NCBI GenBank assembly: GCA_965263485.1
Contig: CBDHHO010000002.1
Location: forward strand, 1 to 64,000
Direction of reading: 5' to 3'
DNA: 64,000 bases
From: Haliotispira sp965263485
GTDB lineage: Bacteria; Spirochaetota; Spirochaetia; SP-2023
Each line of letters starts with the position of its first letter. Positions within the stretch are counted from its first letter, which is position 1. Shown here one piece after another: positions 17,522 through 26,049 of the stretch. Below the pieces are notes generated by a model, which saw only the letters and a list, made by a program, of their open reading frames with translations, was not told the origin of the DNA and did not search any database. Position numbers and translations under genes: made by a program.

Positions 17522-17918
17522 TCAGCGGCCGTCGGCAACCTGGAGGCAGGTGAGGCCGAGGCTGCACCACATTTGTGCTACCGAGGGGCGGTCCTCAAGG
17601 GCAAAGAGGACTTCATAGTTTGGAGAGATTTGTTGGCGGTAGAATTCAGCCTTGATTTCATGGTCTGGGCGTTCGTCGCTGAGTTTGCGCATGAGTAGTT
17701 GAGGCTTGGGCCAACCGTGTCGGATGAGCCAGTTTTTGGTCTGCGGTCTGAGGGATTTGCTGCGGCGGGTGGCGAAGATTATTGTATAGCCGATTTCTTT
17801 GTAGGTCTTGATGATGTTCGCAGCTACGGGGTATTCTTCGTCAGAGGGGATGGTGCGGCGGAATAGTTCAACTGTCTCTTCCAGGGGGATGTCTTCCCAG
17901 CGGCGGCACTGTAGCGGT
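17522..17918 (-). pseudogene. Prophage HAD-like phosphatase, 5'-truncated
   Basis: An open frame without a start codon encodes about 130 residues ending at a TGA (17524-17522). It includes YTIIFATRRSKSLRPQTKNW and ALEDRPSVAQMWCSLGLTCL, as in the HAD domain of phage polynucleotide-kinase-like 3'-phosphatases (motif II T-R and the LEDR motif). The N-terminal DxDGT motif is absent. Upstream it joins, in another frame, the head of a DUF5664-type gene (17824-18084), so a deletion has fused two phage genes. Confidence 0.6.
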
Positions 17919-18084
17919 GTTCCGCGTTTTCGACTCGTTTCCAGTTGTCTCGTCCGTATTTGTTTGCTCCGAAGTCGAGGACGCGCACGACTTGTTCGAG
18001 GGCTTCAAAGGGGAGTAGGCTGTAGTCCGCTTTCCCGGCATCGTGTTTCCGGCCCGCTTCGTTGGTGGCTGCCATCAGCTGCAT
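17824..18084 (-). pseudogene. DUF5664-type (dATP/dGTP diphosphohydrolase N-terminal-like) phage gene, 3'-truncated
   Basis: The first about 55 residues (GRKHDAGKADYSLLPFEALE, then VLDFGANKYGRDNWKRV) match a domain common in phage nucleotide-metabolism proteins. From about residue 62 the frame changes into the shadow frame of the HAD gene, so the natural C-terminus is lost. The start overlaps the end of the 84-residue gene upstream. Confidence 0.55.
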
Positions 18085-18329
18085 CCTCCGTCCAGAGCGC
18101 AGGCACTGGTAAGAGCGTCGGGGTCCCCGGGGATGGGGGCCGGCTCGATGCCTTTGAGGAAGTCTTCTTCAGAGTTTTCCCCGTCGTTCGGGATTGTTTC
18201 TGCGCTCATCGTGGGCGTGTCCAGTCGTGTATCCATTGGCTCAGGCTCCACAGGCCGCACAGTTGGAACAGCCCCATCAGCGGGTGCCCCAGCAGGTTGT
18301 GCGGCAAATAGCGCAGTTTTTGTTTCCAT
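18075..18329 (-). CDS. Small acidic Pro/Glu-rich prophage protein
   Basis: 84 residues, rich in Pro, Ala, Glu and Asp and probably disordered. Its stop overlaps the start of the DUF5664-type gene downstream, which supports it being a real phage gene. No domain recognised. Confidence 0.45.
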   Translation of the reverse strand: METKTALFAAQPAGAPADGAVPTVRPVEPEPMDTRLDTPTMSAETIPNDGENSEEDFLKGIEPAPIPGDPDALTSACALDGGCS

Positions 18330-18483
18330 TCTGTTGACGCTTTCATTGTCTTTCTCCTTGTCCTTTTTGTCGTTTTCTGCTATAGTGTCCTCATAAGCCC
18401 TGTGGTAAGTACGCTAGTCGGTAAGCGAGCATCCCTGCTTTTTGCATATGTATATGTCGTTCGAGTCGACCCGCCGCAAGGGC

Positions 18484-19749
18484 TTATTTCGTATATACAG
18501 GCTCTCCTGTTGTTACTCGTGTGTTCCCTATAGATACCTTGGTATAGCTGACCAGTTGCAGGGGTCTGTTTCCGTTCTGGCGGAATATTACCCGCGCTTC
18601 TTCTTCTTTGTTTAGTCCGTAGACGAATAGCCAGGTGCCGTTTTGCTGGTCCCGGAAGATTTGTTCGGGGTTGGCCAGTTGGCCGGGCATGTCGGCTATC
18701 TGCGGCAGGCTGAGGTCGCGTTCGGGGCGGGGCTCTCCGTTTTTGTTGCGTCCCCGCCCTCCGTGGATGATGGCTTTGTCCGTGGCCATCAGTTTGGCGT
18801 CCACTTTTGCCGCTCCGCCCAGGGTGTCAATCACTTGCTGCTCCAGGGTGCTCAGGTGGATCGGTGCGTCTTTGTTGGGACTGGATTTCCCGGTGAGCAG
18901 GCGTTTGCTGTATTCTCTCCATTCCCCTTTGCTCATTTGTTTTTTGGCCAGTTCGTTGCGGTAGTTTTCCATCACGCTGCGCAGGGCACCGGCTTTGCGC
19001 AGGCCGTCGTAGCTTTTCCAGTTGGGGGCCAGGGCTTCTTTGGCGGGGTTGTAGGCCCAGGTGGGGTCGAGTTTGGGGGCCCCTTCCCCCGGTCCGGGCG
19101 GGGTTTTCCGGGCTCCCGCCTGCCACTCTCTTTCGGCTTGAGATTGTGTGAGCGGGCTGCGGTAGCAGGCACAGCGCCAGCCGTTGGGCGGGGTGATGGT
19201 ATCCCAGGCGGGGTCGTCGGCTTTGAGTACCATGTTGTGCCAGGCGGCGTGGCTTTGGCGTTTGTTTTTGCGTTGGCGTTGTTTGTATTGCCAGTAGGGG
19301 TAGATGTGTTGGATTCCCCAGAGTTTGCGGGTCTGTGCGGCACTGTAGGCGGTGAGCTGGTTCTGTTGGTAGATGATGCCGATGCGCCAGTTGATGTATT
19401 CTTTGGCTTGTCTGCGCCGCGTCTTGTCGGGTTTGCCCTCTGGGGTGCGGGCTTCGGGGTCGATGTCGGGCCTCCCGTACCAGCCTTTTTCGGCCATCAG
19501 TGTCTTGATTTCCCGTTTGGTCTTCTGGTAGCTTTGGCCGCTTTGCTGGGCCTCTATCAGTATTTTGTGCAGTTCGTCTAAAATTCCGGCCCCGGCACTG
19601 TGGGCGGCGGTGAAGGCGTGGGCGTGTTCGCCCCATTTTAGGTCGTCCCAGGCTTCGCTTTCGACTATTTTCTTGCGTTTGAGGAAGTCGATGGCTTCTT
19701 TGGGCTTGGGCGGGTCGGCATCACGGCGTGGCATCATTATCCCCCGCAT
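18484..19749 (-). CDS. Mu gpF-like minor head protein with C-terminal nuclease-like domain
   Basis: 421 residues. The first about 230 are the phage Mu F/SPP1 gp7 head-morphogenesis type: GIIYQQNQLTAYSAAQTRKL, SHAAWHNMVLKADDPAWDTI and PPNGWRCACYRSPLT (the conserved Cys pair). The C-terminal about 120 residues (from STLEQQVIDTLGG to the end) resemble the barnase/EndoU/colicin-like PBECR domains fused to many gpF proteins. GpF sits inside the capsid near the portal, so the extra domain may be an injected nuclease. The gene overlaps the portal-like fragment upstream by 29 bp, as in intact Mu-like modules. The C-terminal assignment is tentative. Confidence 0.75.
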   Translation of the reverse strand: MRGIMMPRRDADPPKPKEAIDFLKRKKIVESEAWDDLKWGEHAHAFTAAHSAGAGILDELHKILIEAQQSGQSYQKTKREIKTLMAEKGWYGRPDIDPEARTPEGKPDKTRRRQAKEYINWRIGIIYQQNQLTAYSAAQTRKLWGIQHIYPYWQYKQRQRKNKRQSHAAWHNMVLKADDPAWDTITPPNGWRCACYRSPLTQSQAEREWQAGARKTPPGPGEGAPKLDPTWAYNPAKEALAPNWKSYDGLRKAGALRSVMENYRNELAKKQMSKGEWREYSKRLLTGKSSPNKDAPIHLSTLEQQVIDTLGGAAKVDAKLMATDKAIIHGGRGRNKNGEPRPERDLSLPQIADMPGQLANPEQIFRDQQNGTWLFVYGLNKEEEARVIFRQNGNRPLQLVSYTKVSIGNTRVTTGEPVYTK

Positions 19750-20053
19750 CTTGGGCTCCGCTGTTGCGGCTCACGTGGCGCAGTTCGTCTATATGGTGGG
19801 CCAGTTTGCTGCGCTGTTTGCTTTGTTTGCGGCTTTGATACCGCTTTGTAAGCGCGTTGAATGCCCCTGCAAAGTCCCCTTCTTTTTCCAGTGCGGCAAA
19901 GTAGTCTTCCTGCATTTCGTCCAGGGCGGCCTGCTCAAATGGGAAGAGCTGCAAAGCCAGCTGGATCGGGTGACGCAGATATTGCAGACCTTGCAGCAAA
20001 GCCTGCAAACGCCGGTCAACGAGCCGGGCAACGGCAGCCCCAGTGCGTTTCAA
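19721..20053 (-). pseudogene. C-terminal remnant of a Mu gp29/DUF935-like portal gene
   Basis: About 70 residues from FPFEQAALDEMQEDYFAALE to the stop look like the tail of a gp29-type portal protein, which normally precedes gpF. The upstream part of this frame (19940-20053) is the antisense of a plus-strand tail-gene fragment, so the true junction is near 19940. Confidence 0.45.
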
Positions 20054-20269
20054 GCCGCTTTATTGACTGCGCTCGGAACCTTGCAGCTACCGGACTATTC
20101 GCAGGTGGAAAGCGATAAGGTCTTGCACGGAGCAGGCTCTTCAACAGGCACAGATGGCAATTCTGTGGCCGGATCGGGACAAGAGTCTCAAGCCTCCGGC
20201 GACCAAGAGGGCTCCACTCTCGGCGACCAAAATAGTGACACAGTTGGTATTTTTGAATTAGAAACATAG
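19935..20269 (+). pseudogene. C-terminal fragment of a phage baseplate spike (gp45-like) gene
   Basis: About 110 residues on the plus strand, starting at WEELQSQLDRVTQILQTL, with a coiled coil, a Thr/Leu-rich helix, QLPDYSQVESDKVLHG and a Gly/Ser/Gln/Asp tail ending in a stop at 20269. This pattern resembles the C-terminus of Mu gp45-type spike proteins. The open frame extends further left but only as the antisense of the minus-strand head block. Twelve bases separate it from the next tail gene. Confidence 0.45.
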
Positions 20270-20281
20270 GAGCTTAAAGAA

Positions 20282-21175
20282 ATGAATATATTTAAAGGTG
20301 AGATTAAGGCAAGCATCAGCGATGCCAGGCTGCAAGAACTGGCCATGGAAGTCCTTTTGCCCCAAGCGCCTTTGCCAGAAGAGTTAAAGGCTTTGATAAA
20401 GCCCGCTTTGATTCAGGGTATTATCGATGCCGAGCGGACACTCTGGCAAATGAATGACGATTTCCCCGCCATTCCTGGAAGATGGGCCAGAACATTGTTT
20501 GCCATGAGTTTGCCGGTCCGGGGGATAGCCGAAATGGATGATATTGGCTGGGTAAGCGCAGGAATAGGTGCTGGTGCTGGTGCTGGTGCTGGTGCTGGTT
20601 TAGGATTTGCAATGGCCTTTGCTGTGTCAACACCGATTGGCTGGATGGCTTTAGCAGGTGCTGGAATTGGAGTTGTGTTGGTCAGTCTTGGCATGGGGGT
20701 CTTGACAGCCATTACCAGTGACTACACAACAACAGTAGGCCGCGGCCAGATCAGCCAAGGGGCTTGGGATCAAGCAGTAGCGGCTTATGGGGCCTACTTC
20801 CCGCAGTATCTGGACAAGGTTATGCAGGAAATCAAACTCAAAACTCGCATGCAGCTTGCCATGAGTAGCTATAAGCTGAATGACATCAGCGTAAAGTACA
20901 ACCCGATGGGCAAGCAGAACGTCAAGGTGCTGGAGGATTTTATGATTGCGGCGGCCTTGCTGAAGAAGTGCCATAGGGCCGGAGATAGAATCAGCGAGGG
21001 GCGCAGCGCAGAAGATGCCCTCAAGTACGGCATCGCCGCCTACCACGGTGTTGATATGAATGCAGTCAACAAGGCTTTGGGCCGCGAAGGGGCCTTGGGG
21101 TTCCCCAGTGAGGCGGAGTTTGCCAGTTTGAAACGAAAAGATGACTATAACTATGTGATGGAAGTCGTCAAATGA
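20282..21175 (+). CDS. Prophage tail-module protein with Gly/Ala-rich hydrophobic stretch
   Basis: 297 residues, no firm family. Residues about 95-145 are a glycophorin-like Gly/Ala run (GIGAGAGAGAGAGLGFAMA) followed by two hydrophobic segments; the run is encoded by about six GGTGCT hexamers (20567-20602). The C-terminal half is helical and polar (VLEDFMIAAALLKKCHRAGD, then DALKYGIAAYHGVD). It sits between a baseplate-spike fragment and gp46, so a tail or membrane-interacting injection protein is possible. The stop overlaps the gp46 start. Confidence 0.55.
   Translation: MNIFKGEIKASISDARLQELAMEVLLPQAPLPEELKALIKPALIQGIIDAERTLWQMNDDFPAIPGRWARTLFAMSLPVRGIAEMDDIGWVSAGIGAGAGAGAGAGLGFAMAFAVSTPIGWMALAGAGIGVVLVSLGMGVLTAITSDYTTTVGRGQISQGAWDQAVAAYGAYFPQYLDKVMQEIKLKTRMQLAMSSYKLNDISVKYNPMGKQNVKVLEDFMIAAALLKKCHRAGDRISEGRSAEDALKYGIAAYHGVDMNAVNKALGREGALGFPSEAEFASLKRKDDYNYVMEVVK
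20567..20602 (+). repeat. GGTGCT hexanucleotide tract in a phage gene
   Basis: About six copies of ggtgct, coding Gly-Ala. Length changes keep the frame and would alter only the Gly/Ala run. Confidence 0.7.
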
Positions 21176-21477
21176 CCTTCGATAAGCAGTCCATCAGCGA
21201 CTTAGTGCAAATGAGCCTCGGCACGCACAAGGGCTCTTGGTGGGCCGACCCCGCCTTCGGCTCGCAGATCTACCGCATTGAGAAGGTGGATTCCCGCACG
21301 CCTGCGCTGTTTCAGAGCTACTGTATCGCAGCCCTGCAATGGCTCCTCGATGACGCACTGGCCGCCGGAATCCGGGTGGAGACCGAACGCCGGGGGCGGG
21401 GCGGCATCGCTTACAGGATTGAAGTTACCCGGCCCGGAGGCGAGACCGAGCTGTTGGAGGCCATATGGCAAGTTTAG
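21172..21477 (+). CDS. Mu gp46-like baseplate protein
   Basis: 101 residues of the phage GP46 family: MSLGTHKGSWWADPAFGSQI near the start is the hallmark (LxTxxGxWWxDPxFGSxL). It is a small wedge component of the contractile-tail baseplate. Overlaps its neighbours by 4 bp upstream and 13 bp downstream, the tight packing of a live phage operon. Confidence 0.85.
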   Translation: MTFDKQSISDLVQMSLGTHKGSWWADPAFGSQIYRIEKVDSRTPALFQSYCIAALQWLLDDALAAGIRVETERRGRGGIAYRIEVTRPGGETELLEAIWQV

Positions 21478-22511
21478 ATGAACTGATACGGGCCGAAGAG
21501 CAGAAGACCCTGGCGGCCTACTCTCCGCTGGCCAATACCCCACGCCACAGCCTGCTGAAGGTGCTGGCCGGAGTGCGGGCCGGTGGGCGTTATCTGACGC
21601 AGGCGAATATTGAGACCCTGCTGCGGGAGATTTTCCCGGACACGGCCTCCGGAGAAATCCTGCGCGAGCACTGGCGCGACCGGGTGCCGCCGCTGGATCC
21701 GACTTACGCTGTGGGGGAGGTGGTTTTTAGCGGGGTGGACGGCACGGCGATTCCCTCGGGCAGCCTGTGGAAACATCGCGGCGGGCAGCTCTACGGTCTG
21801 CTTACCTCTGGGGTGGTCTCGGGAGGGCAGTATGTCGGGCGGGTACTGGCCCAGAAGACCGGCAGCGCGGGCAATCTGGCAGCAGGCGAAGAGCTGGCAC
21901 TGGCGAGCAGCCGTCCTGCGGGATTGGATGCCACGGCAACGGTTGCCGCAAGCGGCATTGGCGGGGGCGTGGATACCGAAGACGATACCACCTACCGGGC
22001 TCGGATCATAGCCTACGAGCGACAAGGCGTTCGCATTGGACGCTCGGGTGATTATACGGCCTGGGCGGTGGACAGCAGCCCCGAAGTGAGTAAGGCCTGG
22101 GAATTTGCCAATTTCAACAGCAGCGGGGCGGTGTTGGTGCAGGTGGTCAGCGGCAGTCAATCGACCAGCGTGGCTCCGGTGCAAAACCTACAGGCGGTGA
22201 AAGATTATCTGAGCCGTGTTGCACCCATCCAGATGGTGGATGTGCGCAGCCCAAGCATCAAGCCTGTGGCGATGGTTATCAAACTCTTATCGCCAGAAGA
22301 CACGGCGGCTAACCGCGCTGCTATAGAAGAGAGGCTGCGGCTGTTTTGGCAGACGGCAGCCAAGCCGGGCGGCAGTTATACCGAAGCGCAGCTGCGCATG
22401 GTGGTCGAGTTTGGGCTCAAGCAAGCGCAATTGAGGCTATTGAGCAACCCGATAAGCTTTAGCAAGTTTGAGCTGCCCACCCAGGGGACAATCACGTGGC
22501 AAGTGCTCTAG
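21465..22511 (+). CDS. Mu gp47-like baseplate J protein
   Basis: 348 residues, full length for gp47/J. Markers are VSGGQYVGRVLAQKTGSAGN (the G-x-x-GN core), GVDTEDDTTYRARI and GDYTAWAVDSSPEVSKAW. The protein forms the outer baseplate wedge connecting spike and fibres. Complete. Confidence 0.9.
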   Translation: MASLDELIRAEEQKTLAAYSPLANTPRHSLLKVLAGVRAGGRYLTQANIETLLREIFPDTASGEILREHWRDRVPPLDPTYAVGEVVFSGVDGTAIPSGSLWKHRGGQLYGLLTSGVVSGGQYVGRVLAQKTGSAGNLAAGEELALASSRPAGLDATATVAASGIGGGVDTEDDTTYRARIIAYERQGVRIGRSGDYTAWAVDSSPEVSKAWEFANFNSSGAVLVQVVSGSQSTSVAPVQNLQAVKDYLSRVAPIQMVDVRSPSIKPVAMVIKLLSPEDTAANRAAIEERLRLFWQTAAKPGGSYTEAQLRMVVEFGLKQAQLRLLSNPISFSKFELPTQGTITWQVL

Positions 22512-23155
22512 AATTTGAAAGGCACTATAGTGCAGGCCAATACTTTGATGCCTTGGTGGCTTTGCTACCCAAAGGTCCGTACTGGGATGAGCAATTAGCC
22601 GAACCGGAGAGCGACTTGGTGCGAGAGCTTATGTTGCAAGCGGCAAGTTTTAAAACGGAAAACGATCAAGTAGCCAATAGTTTAAAAGAAGGTCTCCCGC
22701 ATCGGGCAGTAGAGACCTTGGCCCAATGGGAGATGCTGGCCGGGCTGGATGGCGCAAAAAAGACCCTTGTCCAACGTCAAGAGGCTCTGCGCCGCTGGCG
22801 CAGCGGTATATTGCCTACGTGGGAAACGCTGGCAAGCATCGCAGCTAGCTACGGCTATAAATTAAGTAGGAAGAGCTTCCCGCTAAAGGCGTGGACGACA
22901 GCCGCTACCATGGCAGATGTCTTGGCAGATGGGCGAGGCAATAACGTTGTGCATTTGATCATCAATGCCAACGGCAAGCAAGTACGGCCTGCGGGCATGG
23001 ATGCAAGTTTTACGATGGGCAGCACGATGAGCGCACCGTTGTTTTTGCCGTTTACTATTGAGGCCTACTTTCCGCTAGTCCCTGTGAAGCTGAGGCAAGA
23101 GTTGGAAGCAGCCTTGCCGATCTATAAAATTGTCGAGCTGCGCTTTACGGCGTAA
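22496..23155 (+). CDS. Mu gp48-like (YmfQ/DUF2313) tail protein
   Basis: 219 residues. It begins with the typical LVALLPKGPYW and has LAQWEMLAGL and RRWRSGILPTWETLASIAAS, where DUF2313 proteins have a conserved helix-turn-helix-like pattern. It completes the baseplate with gp46 and gp47. Overlaps the J gene by 16 bp. Confidence 0.85.
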   Translation: MASALEFERHYSAGQYFDALVALLPKGPYWDEQLAEPESDLVRELMLQAASFKTENDQVANSLKEGLPHRAVETLAQWEMLAGLDGAKKTLVQRQEALRRWRSGILPTWETLASIAASYGYKLSRKSFPLKAWTTAATMADVLADGRGNNVVHLIINANGKQVRPAGMDASFTMGSTMSAPLFLPFTIEAYFPLVPVKLRQELEAALPIYKIVELRFTA

Positions 23156-23164
23156 GGAGTAGAT

Positions 23165-24301
23165 ATGAGTGATACAAGAGATCTCGATACGCGGTTGATC
23201 GAGACGAACCGGACGCTGGTTTTTGACGGGCAGTCGGTGAGCTATCCGGGAACGAACCAGCTGGGAGATCTGGTTGGGGGGCCAAGCGATCCGAATTCTC
23301 CGCCCAGTTACCCGCCTTTGAATTGGTTGAATAAGGTGAATCGCTTTTTGGGGCGGGTTTTCAATGCCCGCGGCCAGGGGGCCCTGGGTGATGGCACTAC
23401 GGTGGCGCAGCTTGCAAGCGCGATCAGCCCTTACTGGATGCCCGGCGGGGTTTATACAGAGGGACGGATCGTCCTTCACAACGGCACCCAGTACCACTGC
23501 AGCAGCACCCACACGGCAACTTCCGCCAACAAGCCGGGGGTGGGGAGCGAGTGGGTACAGACAATTGACGCCGTTATGCCCGAGTTCCCAGGTGATGCAC
23601 CCGATTTGAACCATTGGAACAGCTTAGAGACAACGCTTGGGGCGCAGTGGTGGGACAACAACGGCAAAGTTTACGTCTTGAACCATCCCTCCACCGGGCC
23701 GCGCAACCCCGGCAGCATCTGGACGATCAAAGTCCTTCCGGACGCTGTAGAAATGCAAATGACGGTCTATCCTAGTGATGAAAAGCCGTACATATACCTG
23801 AAAGTCGCCCCGAAGACGGCCGGCCCGGATGTGAGTAATTTCCCATGGACGCAGCTGTGGGATAAAGACCGAATTGTCGCTGAATCAAGAAAGCCCGTGT
23901 ATTACGTGGGAAGTTTTAGCGATAAAATCGTTATGAACGGCAGCGGGAACTTAGGAGAGGTGCATAGTAGCCCGTATCAAGTCCTAAAAATTCCCGTTTC
24001 CGGGAAATACATGTTAATCTGCATGGTACGAGCCTTTTCCGATAAGCGCTATTCCCCAGATGCAATGGTTGATTATTGGTGTGTAAGGTTTTATAACCCA
24101 TATCTGTTCCTTATGGGCTCCAATGCTGCCGACTGGGGTACTGGGAAGAATTTCGGATCGAATTTGGACGCGGCCTCGTCCAAGACTATCATCGCCGATA
24201 TTTCGGCGGGACAGTTGCTGACAAGTAAGCTATCGGCCAAGATGAAAGGAAGGGCTGAATTTCATTTTGAAGCGAGAATCGTTGCATATAAAATTGATTG
24301 A
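23165..24301 (+). CDS. Prophage tail fibre / receptor-binding protein
   Basis: 378 residues. The N-terminal region (RLIETNRTLVFDGQSVSYPG, then PPSYPPLNWLNKVNRFLGR) looks like a fibre attachment segment. A carbohydrate-binding-like patch follows (GGVYTEGRIVLHNGTQYHCS, with GSEWVQTID), similar to chitin-binding modules on phage fibres. The C-terminal about 150 residues are beta-rich with no named domain and presumably bind the receptor. RBS AAGGAG precedes the ATG. Position after gp48 supports the fibre role. Confidence 0.7.
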   Translation: MSDTRDLDTRLIETNRTLVFDGQSVSYPGTNQLGDLVGGPSDPNSPPSYPPLNWLNKVNRFLGRVFNARGQGALGDGTTVAQLASAISPYWMPGGVYTEGRIVLHNGTQYHCSSTHTATSANKPGVGSEWVQTIDAVMPEFPGDAPDLNHWNSLETTLGAQWWDNNGKVYVLNHPSTGPRNPGSIWTIKVLPDAVEMQMTVYPSDEKPYIYLKVAPKTAGPDVSNFPWTQLWDKDRIVAESRKPVYYVGSFSDKIVMNGSGNLGEVHSSPYQVLKIPVSGKYMLICMVRAFSDKRYSPDAMVDYWCVRFYNPYLFLMGSNAADWGTGKNFGSNLDAASSKTIIADISAGQLLTSKLSAKMKGRAEFHFEARIVAYKID

Positions 24302-24311
24302 GGAGTGAAAT

Positions 24312-25100
24312 ATGTTGATTGCAGTGAAAAACGATGGAATTATATCTGGCAGTTGGAATGTTGCCGACTGTGTCCCTCAGAAAATTGACGTCAATAATCT
24401 CATTGAAGTGCCTGATGGTGTTATTGTTGGGCATAGATCTTCATTATACAAAGAGGATTGGACGCTCAAATCCCCCGAGGAGCTGGCCTCCGAGGGGTTG
24501 GATGAGGAGGGCGAGCCCCCGCTGAGCCCCGAAGAGCTGGCAGCGCAAAAGGCGGCAGAGCTGGCAGAGGAGGCACGCGAGAAGGCAGAAGCGCAGTATC
24601 AGTCTGCCCTAGAGAGCGCTGAGGCGCGCTTTGGCGCTAAGAATACTGCGGACGCTTTATTGAGAGCGAAAATCGCGCGATTGCAGGATGAGATTATGTG
24701 GGCTGTTGACCAAAGGGATGAAGCAGCACACAACGCGGTTCTCCTGCACCACTTGGGCGAGCCGGGCGACCACTTTGGCATCGCGAGCGCAAAACAATTA
24801 GAGCGCTATAAGCTCAAAATCGAGCTTGCACGCAGCGATTCTGATCTCTACACGGCATCAGAACGGGGGAAAATCATCGCAGCGTATGAGGCGGCTGAAG
24901 CAGCTCTGCGGCCTGTTCTCGTAGCAATCGATGAATGCCGCAGAGTTTTGGCCCACAAGGCCGCCGCGGTCCAAAACGATGAGGATTTAGCAGCGGTACG
25001 GGCTGCGATCAAAGCACTGCAACAACACCCGCCGAGCGCCAGGCGCGAGGAGCTGGCCCAATGGGCCGCCGAGAACGGTGGCTGGCGCTCGGCGGAATGA
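24312..25100 (+). CDS. Prophage tail-fibre-associated protein with coiled coil
   Basis: 262 residues. The first 60 resemble the beta-rich start of tail fibre assembly or accessory proteins. Residues about 65-260 are almost entirely charged helix (long Ala/Glu/Lys runs such as AAQKAAELAEEAREKAEAQY), predicting an extended coiled coil. Directly follows the fibre gene (10-bp gap) and overlaps the next start by 4 bp. Function as chaperone or fibre partner is inferred from position. Confidence 0.5.
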   Translation: MLIAVKNDGIISGSWNVADCVPQKIDVNNLIEVPDGVIVGHRSSLYKEDWTLKSPEELASEGLDEEGEPPLSPEELAAQKAAELAEEAREKAEAQYQSALESAEARFGAKNTADALLRAKIARLQDEIMWAVDQRDEAAHNAVLLHHLGEPGDHFGIASAKQLERYKLKIELARSDSDLYTASERGKIIAAYEAAEAALRPVLVAIDECRRVLAHKAAAVQNDEDLAAVRAAIKALQQHPPSARREELAQWAAENGGWRSAE

Positions 25101-25438
25101 CTGGGTGGCGGCTTGCTGTGAGGATTGGCAACCTGGGGCGCAGCATCGAACTGCTGGAAGATATAGTGCTTCTGGGCATCGTGGTGCCTTCTGGCTTTCG
25201 CAGCGATGGCGCCAGCATCCCGCGTATATTTTGGCCGGTTGCCCGGCCCTTTGGCAGTTCTCTGCCAGCCGCCCTGTTACACGATTATTTATTGACCGAG
25301 ACGCAGCTCTCGCGGCGTGAATGCGACCGCTTGTTTTTGGCATCATTGAAGGCCACGACCCCATACAAGCTCAAACCATACATCTTGTACGTTGCGGTGC
25401 GAATTTATTCAATAATTGTCAGAAAGGATAAGAAATAA
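25097..25438 (+). CDS. DUF1353 phage protein
   Basis: 113 residues from the ATG that overlaps the upstream stop (ATGA). The core VVPSGFRSDGASIPRIFWPV followed by LPAALLHDYLL and LSRRECDRLFLASL is the DUF1353 signature, with conserved Asp, Ser and His-Asp residues suggesting an enzyme. The family is found at the ends of phage tail modules and may act in lysis or cell-wall processing. C-terminus has one hydrophobic helix. An upstream in-frame ATG at 25061 lies inside the previous gene and is less likely. Confidence 0.75.
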   Translation: MTGWRLAVRIGNLGRSIELLEDIVLLGIVVPSGFRSDGASIPRIFWPVARPFGSSLPAALLHDYLLTETQLSRRECDRLFLASLKATTPYKLKPYILYVAVRIYSIIVRKDKK

Positions 25439-25737
25439 AAAGACGGTGTGTAATGTAAACTCAATGTTGATAATGCGCACGGTGCGATTTCTTTTTATCG
25501 CATCATTTTTGGAATTTTATCGCGCGCGGGTTTAGAGTGGAGCACTCCTATATATAAGGCTAGCGTACCGGCAATACTTTGGAGACAGTGAATTGAAAAA
25601 TGATTTCATGAAAAACTCCTACGGGGTATCGTTGGACAAAACAGAAGGTGCTTGACCTGCTTGAAGACATTCAAAATTTTAGCCCGAGAAATATTGTTAA
25701 CAGTAAGGGTCTTGACTAGTTAAGAGGTGCCCTTAAG

Positions 25738-25850
25738 TAACTTCAACAGGATAATGTTTATACCCATTTAATACCAGTCCATCATAAGCTTGCCAGCCAT
25801 CTGAGTAAATTGTTGATCCTTCTAAAACTCTACCCTCAATTATAGGTAAG
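25738..25850 (-). pseudogene. IS1595-like transposase scrap
   Basis: One frame reads IEGRVLEGSTIYSDGWQAYD followed by GLVLNGYKHYPVEVT. The GSTIxxDGWxAYDGL block carries a catalytic Asp of IS1595-family transposases. Both ends are lost; the left edge coincides with a degenerate agaggtgccctt motif. Confidence 0.6.
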
Positions 25851-26013
25851 GGTACCTCTAAAAATTCGCTTTTGATGTTGAATCAGCGAGATTTTGCCGA
25901 TAGCGAGGGAGTGAAGCCGAAGCATACTTTGCTGTATGGTAAGGATTTGCTGACAAAGCTACTCGGCAACAAAATCGCGATTCAACGCGGAATTGGGATT
26001 TTTAGAGGTGCCC
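25850..26013. mobile_element. Short non-coding element with IS5-like inverted ends
   Basis: 164 bp bounded by gggtacctctaaaaatt and atttttagaggtgccc in inverted orientation. Contains no gene. Lies 37 bp from the stop codon of cbbP. Confidence 0.65.
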
Positions 26014-26049
26014 CCTTTACGAGACAACACCATCTTGCGGGGTCGCGTC

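Larger units (their letters stand above)
25439..26049. other. Gene-poor boundary between prophage and cbb operon
   Basis: 25440-25720 holds AT-rich DNA with no gene I can recognise. An IS1595-like scrap (25738-25850) and a 164-bp short element (25850-26013) follow, up to the end of cbbP. Confidence 0.5.

Noticed and set aside
18643..19581. 312-codon plus-strand frame opposite the gpF gene
   Set aside because: Gly/Val/Phe-rich shadow of a GC-rich gene, no RBS and no family resemblance.
19565..19934. N-terminal part of the plus-strand frame ending at 20269
   Set aside because: It is the antisense of the gpF and portal genes. Only the part after about 19935 has the look of a phage protein.
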